Positions 1 to 8,405 are shown, counted from the first letter of the stretch. The stretch: 64,000 nt of DNA from Microcebus murinus (GCF_040939455.1 NC_134120.1:60927501-60991500); one strand, 5' to 3'. The notes: generated from the sequence alone by a model not told the origin. Made by a program: numbers and translations.

Positions 1-148
1 GTATGTGACCAGAACTCGTCCCGTTGCTTTTGGGGTTCTATGGGCTACACGTAGGAATCTTTGGTGGTGGCACCTGATGTTCGGGCATCCGGAGTCACAC
101 CCAGACCTGCTCCACAGGCCTCCTTTTACTTTTCTCTTCGGATTCATT

Positions 149-483
149 TTTTTTTTTTTTTTTTTTTGAGACAGAGTCTCGGTTTGTTGCCCAGGCTAGA
201 GTGAGTGCCGTGGCGTCAGCCTAGCTCACAGCAACTTCAAACTCCTGGGCTCGAGTGATCCTTCTGCCTCAGCCTCCCGGGTAGCTGGGACTGCAGGCAT
301 GCGCCACCATGCCCCGCTAATTTTTTATATATATATCAGTTGGCCAATTAATTTCTTTCTATTTATAGTAGAGACGGGGTCTCGCTCTTGCTCAGGCTGG
401 TTTTGAACTCCTGACCTTGAGCAATCCGCCCGCCTCGGCCTCCCAAGAGCTAGGATTACAGGCGTGAGCCACAGCGCCCGGCC
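149..483 (-). mobile_element. Strepsirrhine-type Alu, unit 0
   Basis: A full-length dimeric Alu on the minus strand, from its 5' end (GGCCGGGCGC read on the minus strand, at 483) to a poly-A tail (T-run 149-167). It is flanked by a 9-bp target duplication GGATTCATT at 140-148 and 484-492. The internal B-box (GTTCAAAAC on the minus strand) fits the pol III consensus. The A/T-rich linker and 'ttggccaattaatttctttc' type segment are what I associate with lemur Alus. The same insertion, with the same target duplication, is present in every array unit, so it entered one ancestral unit before amplification. Confidence 0.93.
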
Positions 484-1100
484 GGATTCATTATTTTTAA
501 AAAGTGTCTCTTATCTCTATTATTGCATTTTCTTTTCTCTCTCTTTTCAAGCAGATGATGGGAGTCCAAGTTTTAAGGTGACATGTGTTGCCCGTGCCCC
601 CCTCCCCCCCCCGTGTTCTTATTCATTTACCTCTCATGTTGCTCCAGCATATTGTGGGGGCACCAATGTTAAGGTCGGGTGCGTTGCCCTCTCCCAGCCT
701 CCCCCCTCGGGTCAGAGCTTCAAGTGCGCCCATCCCCCAGTCGGTGCGCACCCACCCCATTCCTAATGGATGTGTATGCCCATCCCCTCCCCCCACCCGC
801 CCGACACCCACCCGAAGAAGGTGATTCCTCTGTGTCCACTTAGGTGTCCATCGGTTCGTACCCATTTGCTGGTGAGCGCGAGCACGTGGTGCTCGTGTGT
901 CCATTCTTGGGATACTTGGCTTACTGGAACGGGTTCCAGCTCTGGCCAGGAGAACCACGAGAGGTGCCCCCTCACCGCTGCTCCTCATAGCCGAATAGCA
1001 CTCCGTGGTGTCCACGCGCCACATTTTATTTACCCACTCGTGGGTCGATGGGCACTCGGGTGGCTTCCAGGTCTTTGCGATTGTGACTTGTGCCCTGACT

Positions 1101-1119
1101 CTAACCCTAACCCTTACCC
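1101..1119 (-). repeat. Short telomere-like motif
   Basis: Reads CTAACCCTAACCC followed by a degenerate TTACCC, about three TTAGGG-type repeats on the minus strand, six bases from the left edge of the insert. It is present in every unit, including the last one (60380-60398). Confidence 0.75.
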
Positions 1120-1137
1120 AGCCCGTCTCCTCCACGG

Positions 1138-1262
1138 CCCCTGCCTGACTGACTCCTTCCCGCCCGGCCTGTCACCTGTCACCGTCCTCTGCCCCTGCCT
1201 GACACGCTCCTCCCCGCCCGGGCCGTCACCGTCCTCGGCCCCTGCCTGACGGGGCTCCTCCG
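1138..1262. repeat. Minisatellite of ~47-54 bp, 2.5 copies
   Basis: Copies begin with CCCCTGCCTGAC at 1138, 1192 and 1239, giving periods of 54 and 47 bp, and share an ACCGTCCTC tail. In unit 15 the middle copy is missing (junction near 60466), exactly where the array-type sequence ends. Confidence 0.8.
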
Positions 1263-1787
1263 TCGCCTGGGCCTTCCAAGGGCTTGGTGTGGACGCTGGT
1301 TCCAGGACGCCCTCCCAGGAACCCGGTAGCAGGGCGGCCGCAGCGTCTCGCGCAACCCAACCGTCCGCCGGCTGGCCGCCGTCGCTAAGTGGCCTGCGGG
1401 GGACGTGCTCCCGCTGTGCCGTGGGGGCCCAGCCTGGTGTCTTCTCTGAGGCCCCACGGCTGCCGCTCCCCGCAAGGGGATAGCCGCGGAGGTGGGGACC
1501 GCCTCCTCGTGGGGACGTACACCCAGCTCTCCACGTCGGATTCCGGGGCTCTCTGTCCTGCCAGAAGGCCCAGCTGGCCTGCGGGTCCTTAGAGTGGCAA
1601 AAACATCCGAAAACTGAGATTGAGGGTCCGGTGGGTGTCTGCACTTTTGTGCTGGGCACCCCAGGGAGGCCCGGGGGCTGGCTGGACAATGCGGTCTGCT
1701 GGGCTGGGGGGGGTTTGGAGGAGCAACTGATGCCCTTTGCACTTTGGGTAGCAAGTGTCTGAGGTGTCTCTGGGCCCTGTGCCATGT

Positions 1788-1846
1788 GGGGGCGGGGGCG
1801 GGGGCGGGGTGGGAGGAGGAGGAGGAGGAGGAGGAGGAGGAGGAGG
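1788..1846 (+). repeat. G-rich hexamer run and GGA tract
   Basis: GGGGGC-type repeats (1788-1810) offer at least four G-runs suitable for a quadruplex. They are followed by eleven GGA triplets (1812-1846), a polypurine tract. Length varies: five triplets at 37370, ten in units 13 and 14, interrupted by AAGAAG at 61050. Confidence 0.85.
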
Positions 1847-2465
1847 TGGGAAGGGCCGTGGCCTGCAGTCGTGTTCCCCGGGGTGGCACAGCATGTGGCT
1901 TCTTCCACAGGCTGCTTGGCCTGGGCTCCCTGCACCTGGGCCTTTGGAGGACTGGCCCTGTGCTTGCCAACACTTCCTGCAGGGACCCAGAGCTGGGAGG
2001 TTGCATCTCTCAGCCCTGGGTCGGGCAGAGCCCCAGCGGGCCATGCCCACAACCTCTCTCAGCACGGGTCCCCCAGAAGGCTCCTTTGGGACCAGGATTC
2101 TCTTGCGGGTGACTCTTTAAGGTCTGGCCCCTGGATGGAGGGGCACCAGGAGTAGAGGAGCAGGAAGGGGAAGGGGGTGGCCATGCGAGGGGACACTTTG
2201 AGGCCAAGTCCCAGCTTCAGCCTGATCCTCCTGGGAACCCCGGGGTGGACATCACACCTCCTGGTTGCCCCGCTCTGAGACAAGGAGCCGGGCTTCGCAT
2301 TCCCACAGCAGCCAGTCGTGGGCTGAGGACACCTGGGGCGTTGGGAACTCCCTGGCTTCTCCTTGGATTAACATCTGGAGCTGCTTGTGAATTGTGCCGC
2401 CACACACACCCGAGTGCAGGTGTCTTCTGCACAGACTGCGGGCCTCGCTCTTCTGAATGCCGCTA

Positions 2466-3296
2466 GCTCGCCACCCACCCACGGGAGAACCTGGTCAGGG
2501 TACTTTCTCTCAGGGGCAGACTCTCATCCGGGCGGGGGGCTACCGGTGTCTCTGTTTGCTCCTTTCTTTCTTCCATTTCGGGAAAGGCTTCCTTACTGGG
2601 TGTGGAAATCTCCTATGCCTTTCCTCGCCTATTCTGTCGGCTCTAAAATTCTCTTTCGGTTGCCACCCTCACAGATGGATTAGGAAACTCTTTGCGGTGC
2701 ACTCATTAGTGAAATGACCTCAATGACGCTGGAATCCAATATCTAATCGCCGATTTTTAGCGAGTCCACACGCCAGGGTGGTTGGGGTCCAATGCAGCCC
2801 CGGCCAGGCCCAGGCCCCTTGGACTGGGCCACAGGAGGACACAGAGGAGGGTCCCGGCCCCCACGGTAGCGGTGCGGGCAGTTCTCCAAGGGCTTGGGTG
2901 TTTTCCAGAGGGAGGAGATGGAGGGGACTGATTTCTTCAGCGCCCCACAGACCACGCCACCCCACCCCACCCATGGGACACATCCCGAGAGAGAGAGAGA
3001 GAGGCCCCATACACTGGCTCCCCTCCCCCGTGCGCTGTGCCCCAGCCCTGGCCCGGGGGAATAGGCGGCCGCGGGGCCACAGGGTGGGGGGCACAGCTGA
3101 AAGGGGTTGTGGGGGAGGGCGGCCCCTGGCTGGGGTCAAAGGGCGAGCGCCCCGCCCCGCCCACCCGCCCGTGCGCAGTCAGCGGCCCCGGAGGCGCGCT
3201 GGGGGTGGGGGGCGGGGAGGTGAAGGAGGCCAGGCGAGGAGAGGAGGGGGGCTGGAAGGTCTCCACCTTGGCGGGTCCAGCCGTGGAGGCGCATCT
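2466..3296. other. 5' distal flank of the 5S copy, no recognisable gene
   Basis: About 830 bp between the L1 relic and the TG tract. The first part (to ~2760) has ordinary base composition. From ~2780 it becomes GC- and CpG-rich and may be a CpG island leading into the 5S gene. It contains a GA dinucleotide tract (2987-3002) whose length differs between units. I see no coding signal, no splice structure and no known repeat. Confidence 0.65.
2987..3002 (+). repeat. GA microsatellite
   Basis: About eight GA units. Fewer in units 4, 5, 7-9 and in the edge unit (about 62546-62554). It is a simple length marker. Confidence 0.85.
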
Positions 3297-3350
3297 TGTG
3301 TGAGTGTGAGTGAGTGAGTGAGTGTGAGTGTGAGTGTGTGTGTATAGAGA
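3297..3350 (+). repeat. TG/TGAG microsatellite upstream of 5S
   Basis: Mixed TGAG and TG repeats ending 'gtgtgtgtatagagagac', at about -240 to -186 relative to the 5S start. Position and sequence are constant in the array. The edge unit has a longer and more degenerate version (62839-62927). Confidence 0.85.
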
Positions 3351-3479
3351 GACAGCCCCCAACCCCGGCCCGCCGCTCCCTGCCCGCCCCGCCTGTCACC
3401 CCGTCCCTCGGAGCCCACGGGACCCGGCCGGCGAACTCAACAGGCCCGGCCCGGCGCGGGGCCTGGGGCGGGAGGAGGC

Positions 3480-3535
3480 GGCGGGGAAGCGCAGAGAGGC
3501 TCGGCTTCTCGAGCGGGGCAGGGGCGCCCTCCGCC
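3480..3535 (+). promoter_or_regulatory. 5S proximal upstream region with D-box-like element
   Basis: This is a GC-rich block directly upstream of the first 5S copy and conserved in every unit. GGCTTCTCGAGC sits at -33 to -22. This is close in position and partly in sequence to the mammalian 5S D-box, which I recall as GGCTCTTGGGGC at about -32 to -21. The diverged edge copy (63089-63100) reads GGCTTCTTGAGC, one base nearer to that motif. The assignment is by analogy only. Confidence 0.5.
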
Positions 3536-3656
3536 GTCCACGACCACACCACCCCGAACGCGCCCGATCCCGTCTGGTCTCGGAAGCTAAGCAGGGTCGG
3601 GCCTGGTTAGAACTTGGATGGGAGACCGCCCGGGAATACCGGGTGCCGTAGGCTTC
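3536..3656 (+). rRNA. RNA5S: 5S rRNA-like gene, copy 1 (array consensus)
   Basis: This would be the small RNA of the large ribosomal subunit, transcribed by RNA polymerase III from an internal promoter bound by TFIIIA. The 121-bp frame matches mammalian 5S throughout. The A-box (3585-3599) and intermediate element (3602-3607) are intact; the C-box (3615-3632) has one change. Against mammalian 5S recalled from memory there are ten differences: T4C, G8A, T12C, T20C, T35C, A42G, T76A, T96C, T112C, T121C. By my pairing, C4-A115 and A8-C111 break helix I, C20-A58 weakens helix II, and A76 removes the U76-A100 pair of loop E; T112C makes a G-C pair. Functional mammalian 5S is nearly invariant, so this may be a variant or a pseudogene family. 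The 5S identity is certain; its function is not. Confidence 0.9.
3585..3632 (+). promoter_or_regulatory. 5S internal control region (A-box, IE, C-box)
   Basis: The A-box at 3585-3599 and the intermediate element at 3602-3607 match the mammalian 5S promoter as I recall it. The C-box at 3615-3632 differs only by T96C at 3631. T76A at 3611 falls between IE and C-box. The same layout applies at offsets +49 to +96 from the start of each full-length copy. Confidence 0.75.
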
Positions 3657-3678
3657 TTCTTCTTTTTTTTTTTTTTTT
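3654..3678 (+). terminator. Pol III terminator displaced behind a TTCTTCTTC tail
   Basis: After 5S C118 (3653) come three TTC triplets, and only then a run of 16 T (3663-3678). In the mammalian 5S I recall, the T-run follows almost directly. Termination here would give a precursor several bases longer with a U/C-rich tail. Run length varies between copies (16-18), and the copy at 58859 has one TTC fewer. Confidence 0.75.
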
Positions 3679-4100
3679 GCCTCTGGTTCTGTCGCGTTTC
3701 TGGGAGTGCGGGGGCGGCCCGGGGTGGGGGTGACCCCCACCCTCAGCGCCCGCCGCGGTGCCTGGCGCCCCAGCCCGCACCGTGGGGCCTCCTCTTGTCC
3801 CGAGCCGTGACACCGCCGCCACGCGGCAGCATGCGTGGCTTCTGGACAGTCAGGTCTCAGACCAAAGGTCTGCTCTGTGGGAGCCGACACGCTGGAGGAA
3901 ACCTTGAGAGTCTGAGAGGGGAGGGAGTTCCAGAAGAAGGCCTGGATGTCATTTTGAGGGAGTATGTGACCAGAACTCGTCCCGTTGCTTTTGGGGTTCT
4001 ATGGGCTACACGTAGGAATCTTTGGTGGTGGCACCTGATGTTCGGGCATCCGGAGTCACACCCAGACCTGCTCCACAGGCCTCCTTTTACTTTTCTCTTC
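3679..4100. other. 5S 3' spacer, no recognisable gene
   Basis: About 420 bp between terminator and Alu. It holds a perfect inverted repeat at 3722-3742 (arms GGGTGGGGGT and ACCCCCACCC, one-base centre), 44 bp past the T-run, and a shorter one at 3858-3872 (CAGACC/GGTCTG). In the diverged edge unit both are imperfect (near 63276 and 63415). The rest looks unique, with no sign of coding constraint. The corresponding spacer in the other units is the same. Confidence 0.7.
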
Positions 4101-4109
4101 GGATTCATT

Positions 4110-4444
4110 TTTTTTTTTTTTTTTTTTTGAGACAGAGTCTCGGTTTGTTGCCCAGGCTAGAGTGAGTGCCGTGGCGTCAGCCTAGCTCACAGCAACTTCA
4201 AACTCCTGGGCTCGAGTGATCCTTCTGCCTCAGCCTCCCGGGTAGCTGGGACTGCAGGCATGCGCCACCATGCCCCGCTAATTTTTTATATATATATCAG
4301 TTGGCCAATTAATTTCTTTCTATTTATAGTAGAGACGGGGTCTCGCTCTTGCTCAGGCTGGTTTTGAACTCCTGACCTTGAGCAATCCGCCCGCCTCGGC
4401 CTCCCAAGAGCTAGGATTACAGGCGTGAGCCACAGCGCCCGGCC
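4110..4444 (-). mobile_element. Array Alu, unit 1
   Basis: Copy of the insertion described at 149-483; target duplication at 4101-4109 and 4445-4453. Confidence 0.93.
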
Positions 4445-4535
4445 GGATTCATTATTTTTAAAAAGTGTCTCTTATCTCTATTATTGCATTTTCTTTTCTC
4501 TCTCTTTTCAAGCAGATGATGGGAGTCCAAGTTTT

Positions 4536-6426
4536 AAGGTGACATGTGTTGCCCGTGCCCCCCTCCCCCCCCCGTGTTCTTATTCATTTACCTCTCATGT
4601 TGCTCCAGCATATTGTGGGGGCACCAATGTTAAGGTCGGGTGCGTTGCCCTCTCCCAGCCTCCCCCCTCGGGTCAGAGCTTCAAGTGCGCCCATCCCCCA
4701 GTCGGTGCGCACCCACCCCATTCCTAATGGATGTGTATGCCCATCCCCTCCCCCCACCCGCCCGACACCCACCCGAAGAAGGTGATTCCTCTGTGTCCAC
4801 TTAGGTGTCCATCGGTTCGTACCCATTTGCTGGTGAGCGCGAGCACGTGGTGCTCGTGTGTCCATTCTTGGGATACTTGGCTTACTGGAACGGGTTCCAG
4901 CTCTGGCCAGGAGAACCACGAGAGGTGCCCCCTCACCGCTGCTCCTCATAGCCGAATAGCACTCCGTGGTGTCCACGCGCCACATTTTATTTACCCACTC
5001 GTGGGTCGATGGGCACTCGGGTGGCTTCCAGGTCTTTGCGATTGTGACTTGTGCCCTGACTCTAACCCTAACCCTTACCCAGCCCGTCTCCTCCACGGCC
5101 CCTGCCTGACTGACTCCTTCCCGCCCGGCCTGTCACCTGTCACCGTCCTCTGCCCCTGCCTGACACGCTCCTCCCCGCCCGGGCCGTCACCGTCCTCGGC
5201 CCCTGCCTGACGGGGCTCCTCCGTCGCCTGGGCCTTCCAAGGGCTTGGTGTGGACGCTGGTTCCAGGACGCCCTCCCAGGAACCCGGTAGCAGGGCGGCC
5301 GCAGCGTCTCGCGCAACCCAACCGTCCGCCGGCTGGCCGCCGTCGCTAAGTGGCCTGCGGGGGACGTGCTCCCGCTGTGCCGTGGGGGCCCAGCCTGGTG
5401 TCTTCTCTGAGGCCCCACGGCTGCCGCTCCCCGCAAGGGGATAGCCGCGGAGGTGGGGACCGCCTCCTCGTGGGGACGTACACCCAGCTCTCCACGTCGG
5501 ATTCCGGGGCTCTCTGTCCTGCCAGAAGGCCCAGCTGGCCTGCGGGTCCTTAGAGTGGCAAAAACATCCGAAAACTGAGATTGAGGGTCCGGTGGGTGTC
5601 TGCACTTTTGTGCTGGGCACCCCAGGGAGGCCCGGGGGCTGGCTGGACAATGCGGTCTGCTGGGCTGGGGGGGGTTTGGAGGAGCAACTGATGCCCTTTG
5701 CACTTTGGGTAGCAAGTGTCTGAGGTGTCTCTGGGCCCTGTGCCATGTGGGGGCGGGGGCGGGGGCGGGGTGGGAGGAGGAGGAGGAGGAGGAGGAGGAG
5801 GAGGAGGTGGGAAGGGCCGTGGCCTGCAGTCGTGTTCCCCGGGGTGGCACAGCATGTGGCTTCTTCCACAGGCTGCTTGGCCTGGGCTCCCTGCACCTGG
5901 GCCTTTGGAGGACTGGCCCTGTGCTTGCCAACACTTCCTGCAGGGACCCAGAGCTGGGAGGTTGCATCTCTCAGCCCTGGGTCGGGCAGAGCCCCAGCGG
6001 GCCATGCCCACAACCTCTCTCAGCACGGGTCCCCCAGAAGGCTCCTTTGGGACCAGGATTCTCTTGCGGGTGACTCTTTAAGGTCTGGCCCCTGGATGGA
6101 GGGGCACCAGGAGTAGAGGAGCAGGAAGGGGAAGGGGGTGGCCATGCGAGGGGACACTTTCAGGCCAAGTCCCAGCTTCAGCCTGATCCTCCTGGGAACC
6201 CCGGGGTGGACATCACACCTCCTGGTTGCCCCGCTCTGAGACAAGGAGCCGGGCTTCGCATTCCCACAGCAGCCAGTCGTGGGCTGAGGACACCTGGGGC
6301 GTTGGGAACTCCCTGGCTTCTCCTTGGATTAACATCTGGAGCTGCTTGTGAATTGTGCCGCCACACACACCCGAGTGCAGGTGTCTTCTGCACAGACTGC
6401 GGGCCTCGCTCTTCTGAATGCCGCTA
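4536..6426 (-). mobile_element. Interrupted L1 relic, unit 1
   Basis: Part A 4536-5055, part B 6346-6426, with the insert between them. Confidence 0.7.
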
Positions 6427-7496
6427 GCTCGCCACCCACCCACGGGAGAACCTGGTCAGGGTACTTTCTCTCAGGGGCAGACTCTCATCCGGGCGGGGGG
6501 CTACCGGTGTCTCTGTTTGCTCCTTTCTTTCTTCCATTTCGGGAAAGGCTTCCTTACTGGGTGTGGAAATCTCCTATGCCTTTCCTCGCCTATTCTGTCG
6601 GCTCTAAAATTCTCTTTCGGTTGCCACCCTCACAGATGGATTAGGAAACTCTTTGCGGTGCACTCATTAGTGAAATGACCTCAATGACGCTGGAATCCAA
6701 TATCTAATCGCCGATTTTTAGCGAGTCCACACGCCAGGGTGGTTGGGGTCCAATGCAGCCCCGGCCAGGCCCAGGCCCCTTGGACTGGGCCACAGGAGGA
6801 CACAGAGGAGGGTCCCGGCCCCCACGGTAGCGGTGCGGGCAGTTCTCCAAGGGCTTGGGTGTTTTCCAGAGGGAGGAGATGGAGGGGACTGATTTCTTCA
6901 GCGCCCCACAGACCACGCCACCCCACCCCACCCATGGGACACATCCCGAGAGAGAGAGAGAGACGCCCCATACACTGGCTCCCCTCCCCCGTGCGCTGTG
7001 CCCCAGCCCTGGCCCGGGGGAATAGGCGGCCGCGGGGCCACAGGGTGGGGGGCACAGCTGAAAGGGGTTGTGGGGGAGGGCGGCCCCTGGCTGGGGTCAA
7101 AGGGCGAGCGCCCCGCCCCGCCCACCCGCCCGTGCGCAGTCAGCGGCCCCGGAGGCGCGCTGGGGGTGGGGGGCGGGGAGGTGAAGGAGGCCAGGCGAGG
7201 AGAGGAGGGGGGCTGGAAGGTCTCCACCTTGGCGGGTCCAGCCGTGGAGGCGCATCTTGTGTGAGTGTGAGTGAGTGAGTGAGTGTGAGTGTGAGTGTGT
7301 GTGTATAGAGAGACAGCCCCCAACCCCGGCCCGCCGCTCCCTGCCCGCCCCGCCTGTCACCCCGTCCCTCGGAGCCCACGGGACCCGGCCGGCGAACTCA
7401 ACAGGCCCGGCCCGGCGCGGGGCCTGGGGCGGGAGGAGGCGGCGGGGAAGCGCAGAGAGGCTCGGCTTCTCGAGCGGGGCAGGGGCGCCCTCCGCC

Positions 7497-7617
7497 GTCC
7501 ACGACCACACCACCCCGAACGCGCCCGATCCCGTCTGGTCTCGGAAGCTAAGCAGGGTCGGGCCTGGTTAGAACTTGGATGGGAGACCGCCCGGGAATAC
7601 CGGGTGCCGTAGGCTTC
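7497..7617 (+). rRNA. RNA5S: 5S rRNA-like gene, copy 2
   Basis: Identical to the array consensus described for the copy at 3536. The terminator T-run starts at 7624. Confidence 0.9.
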
Positions 7618-8070
7618 TTCTTCTTTTTTTTTTTTTTTTGCCTCTGGTTCTGTCGCGTTTCTGGGAGTGCGGGGGCGGCCCGGGGTGGGGGTGACCCCCA
7701 CCCTCAGCGCCCGCCGCGGTGCCTGGCGCCCCAGCCCGCACCGTGGGGCCTCCTCTTGTCCCGAGCCGTGACACCGCCGCCACGCGGCAGCATGCGTGGC
7801 TTCTGGACAGTCAGGTCTCAGACCAAAGGTCTGCTCTGTGGGAGCCGACACGCTGGAGGAAACCTTGAGAGTCTGAGAGGGGAGGGAGTTCCAGAAGAAG
7901 GCCTGGATGTCATTTTGAGGGAGTATGTGACCAGAACTCGTCCCGTTGCTTTTGGGGTTCTATGGGCTACACGTAGGAATCTTTGGTGGTGGCACCTGAT
8001 GTTCGGGCATCCGGAGTCACACCCAGACCTGCTCCACAGGCCTCCTTTTACTTTTCTCTTCGGATTCATT

Positions 8071-8405
8071 TTTTTTTTTTTTTTTTTTTGAGACAGAGTC
8101 TCGGTTTGTTGCCCAGGCTAGAGTGAGTGCCGTGGCGTCAGCCTAGCTCACAGCAACTTCAAACTCCTGGGCTCGAGTGATCCTTCTGCCTCAGCCTCCC
8201 GGGTAGCTGGGACTGCAGGCATGCGCCACCATGCCCCGCTAATTTTTTATATATATATCAGTTGGCCAATTAATTTCTTTCTATTTATAGTAGAGACGGG
8301 GTCTCGCTCTTGCTCAGGCTGGTTTTGAACTCCTGACCTTGAGCAATCCGCCCGCCTCGGCCTCCCAAGAGCTAGGATTACAGGCGTGAGCCACAGCGCC
8401 CGGCC
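8071..8405 (-). mobile_element. Array Alu, unit 2
   Basis: Same insertion; target duplication at 8062-8070 and 8406-8414. Confidence 0.93.

Larger units (their letters stand above)
1095..2384. other. 1.29-kb GC-rich segment inserted in the L1 relic
   Basis: It is flanked by near-identical 14-mers: TTGTGACTTGTGCC (1081-1094) and TTGTGAATTGTGCC (2385-2398). The L1 relic continues across them, so they look like a target-site duplication. The segment begins with a telomere-like motif, then a minisatellite, a G-rich/GGA tract, and about 500 bp of moderately GC-rich DNA I do not recognise. It has no poly-A or poly-T end, no obvious LTR ends and no convincing reading frame. The equivalent lies between parts A and B in every unit. 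Confidence 0.65.
575..2465 (-). mobile_element. Antisense L1 3'-end relic, interrupted, unit 0
   Basis: On the minus strand, 575-1094 resembles the lemur L1 3' end as I remember it: a G-rich stretch (C-run near 601-610), the 'ctcatgttgctccagcatattgtgggggcacc' type block, and the segment around 1000-1090 that in primate L1 reads 'gaatagtactccatgg' and 'ccacattttatttatcc'. It continues at 2385-2465 ('gagtgcaggtgtcttc'). Between them, 1095-2384 is foreign. The match carries many A/T-to-G/C changes. No L1 open reading frame survives. The outer limits are approximate, and the B part is secure only to about 2425. Confidence 0.72.
1..3535 (+). repeat. Unit 0 (partial, 5S copy outside window)
   Basis: This unit lacks its 5S gene and about 430 bp of 3' spacer, which lie to the left of the window. 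It carries the C allele at 1383, the G allele at 2200, eleven GGA repeats, and a longer GA tract ending 'gaggcccc' at 2987-3006, shared with unit 2. Confidence 0.95.
3536..7496 (+). repeat. Unit 1, 3,961 bp
   Basis: This is the first complete unit and serves as a reference. It has C at the first diagnostic site and C ('tttcaggcc') at the second, eleven GGA repeats, and a GA tract ending 'gacgcccc' near 6963. Confidence 0.95.

Noticed and set aside
1114..2052. 312-residue open frame on the minus strand, repeated in most units, with leucine-, serine- or proline-run alternatives in the other frames
   Set aside because: It lies across the minisatellite and GGA tract. All frames are open because the DNA is GC-rich and repetitive, the frame is dominated by homopolymer residues, no domain is recognisable, and the unit 9 and 15 versions change length freely.
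1095..2384. The insert as a solo LTR of an endogenous retrovirus
   Set aside because: The flanking duplication is ~14 bp rather than 4-6 bp, and I see no TG...CA ends or poly-A signal pattern typical of an LTR.
3297..3350. TG tract as a Z-DNA regulatory element of 5S
   Set aside because: It is interrupted by TGAG units and short. I kept it only as a simple repeat.
2937..3362. Open frame with a threonine-histidine repeat near its start
   Set aside because: The repeat is the translation of the TG microsatellite; nothing else suggests a protein.
3396..3890. 164-residue minus-strand open frame covering the 5S gene
   Set aside because: It runs antisense through the 5S gene and its T-run (poly-lysine). 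It breaks up when the T-run length changes by one base, as in units 3, 13 and 14.
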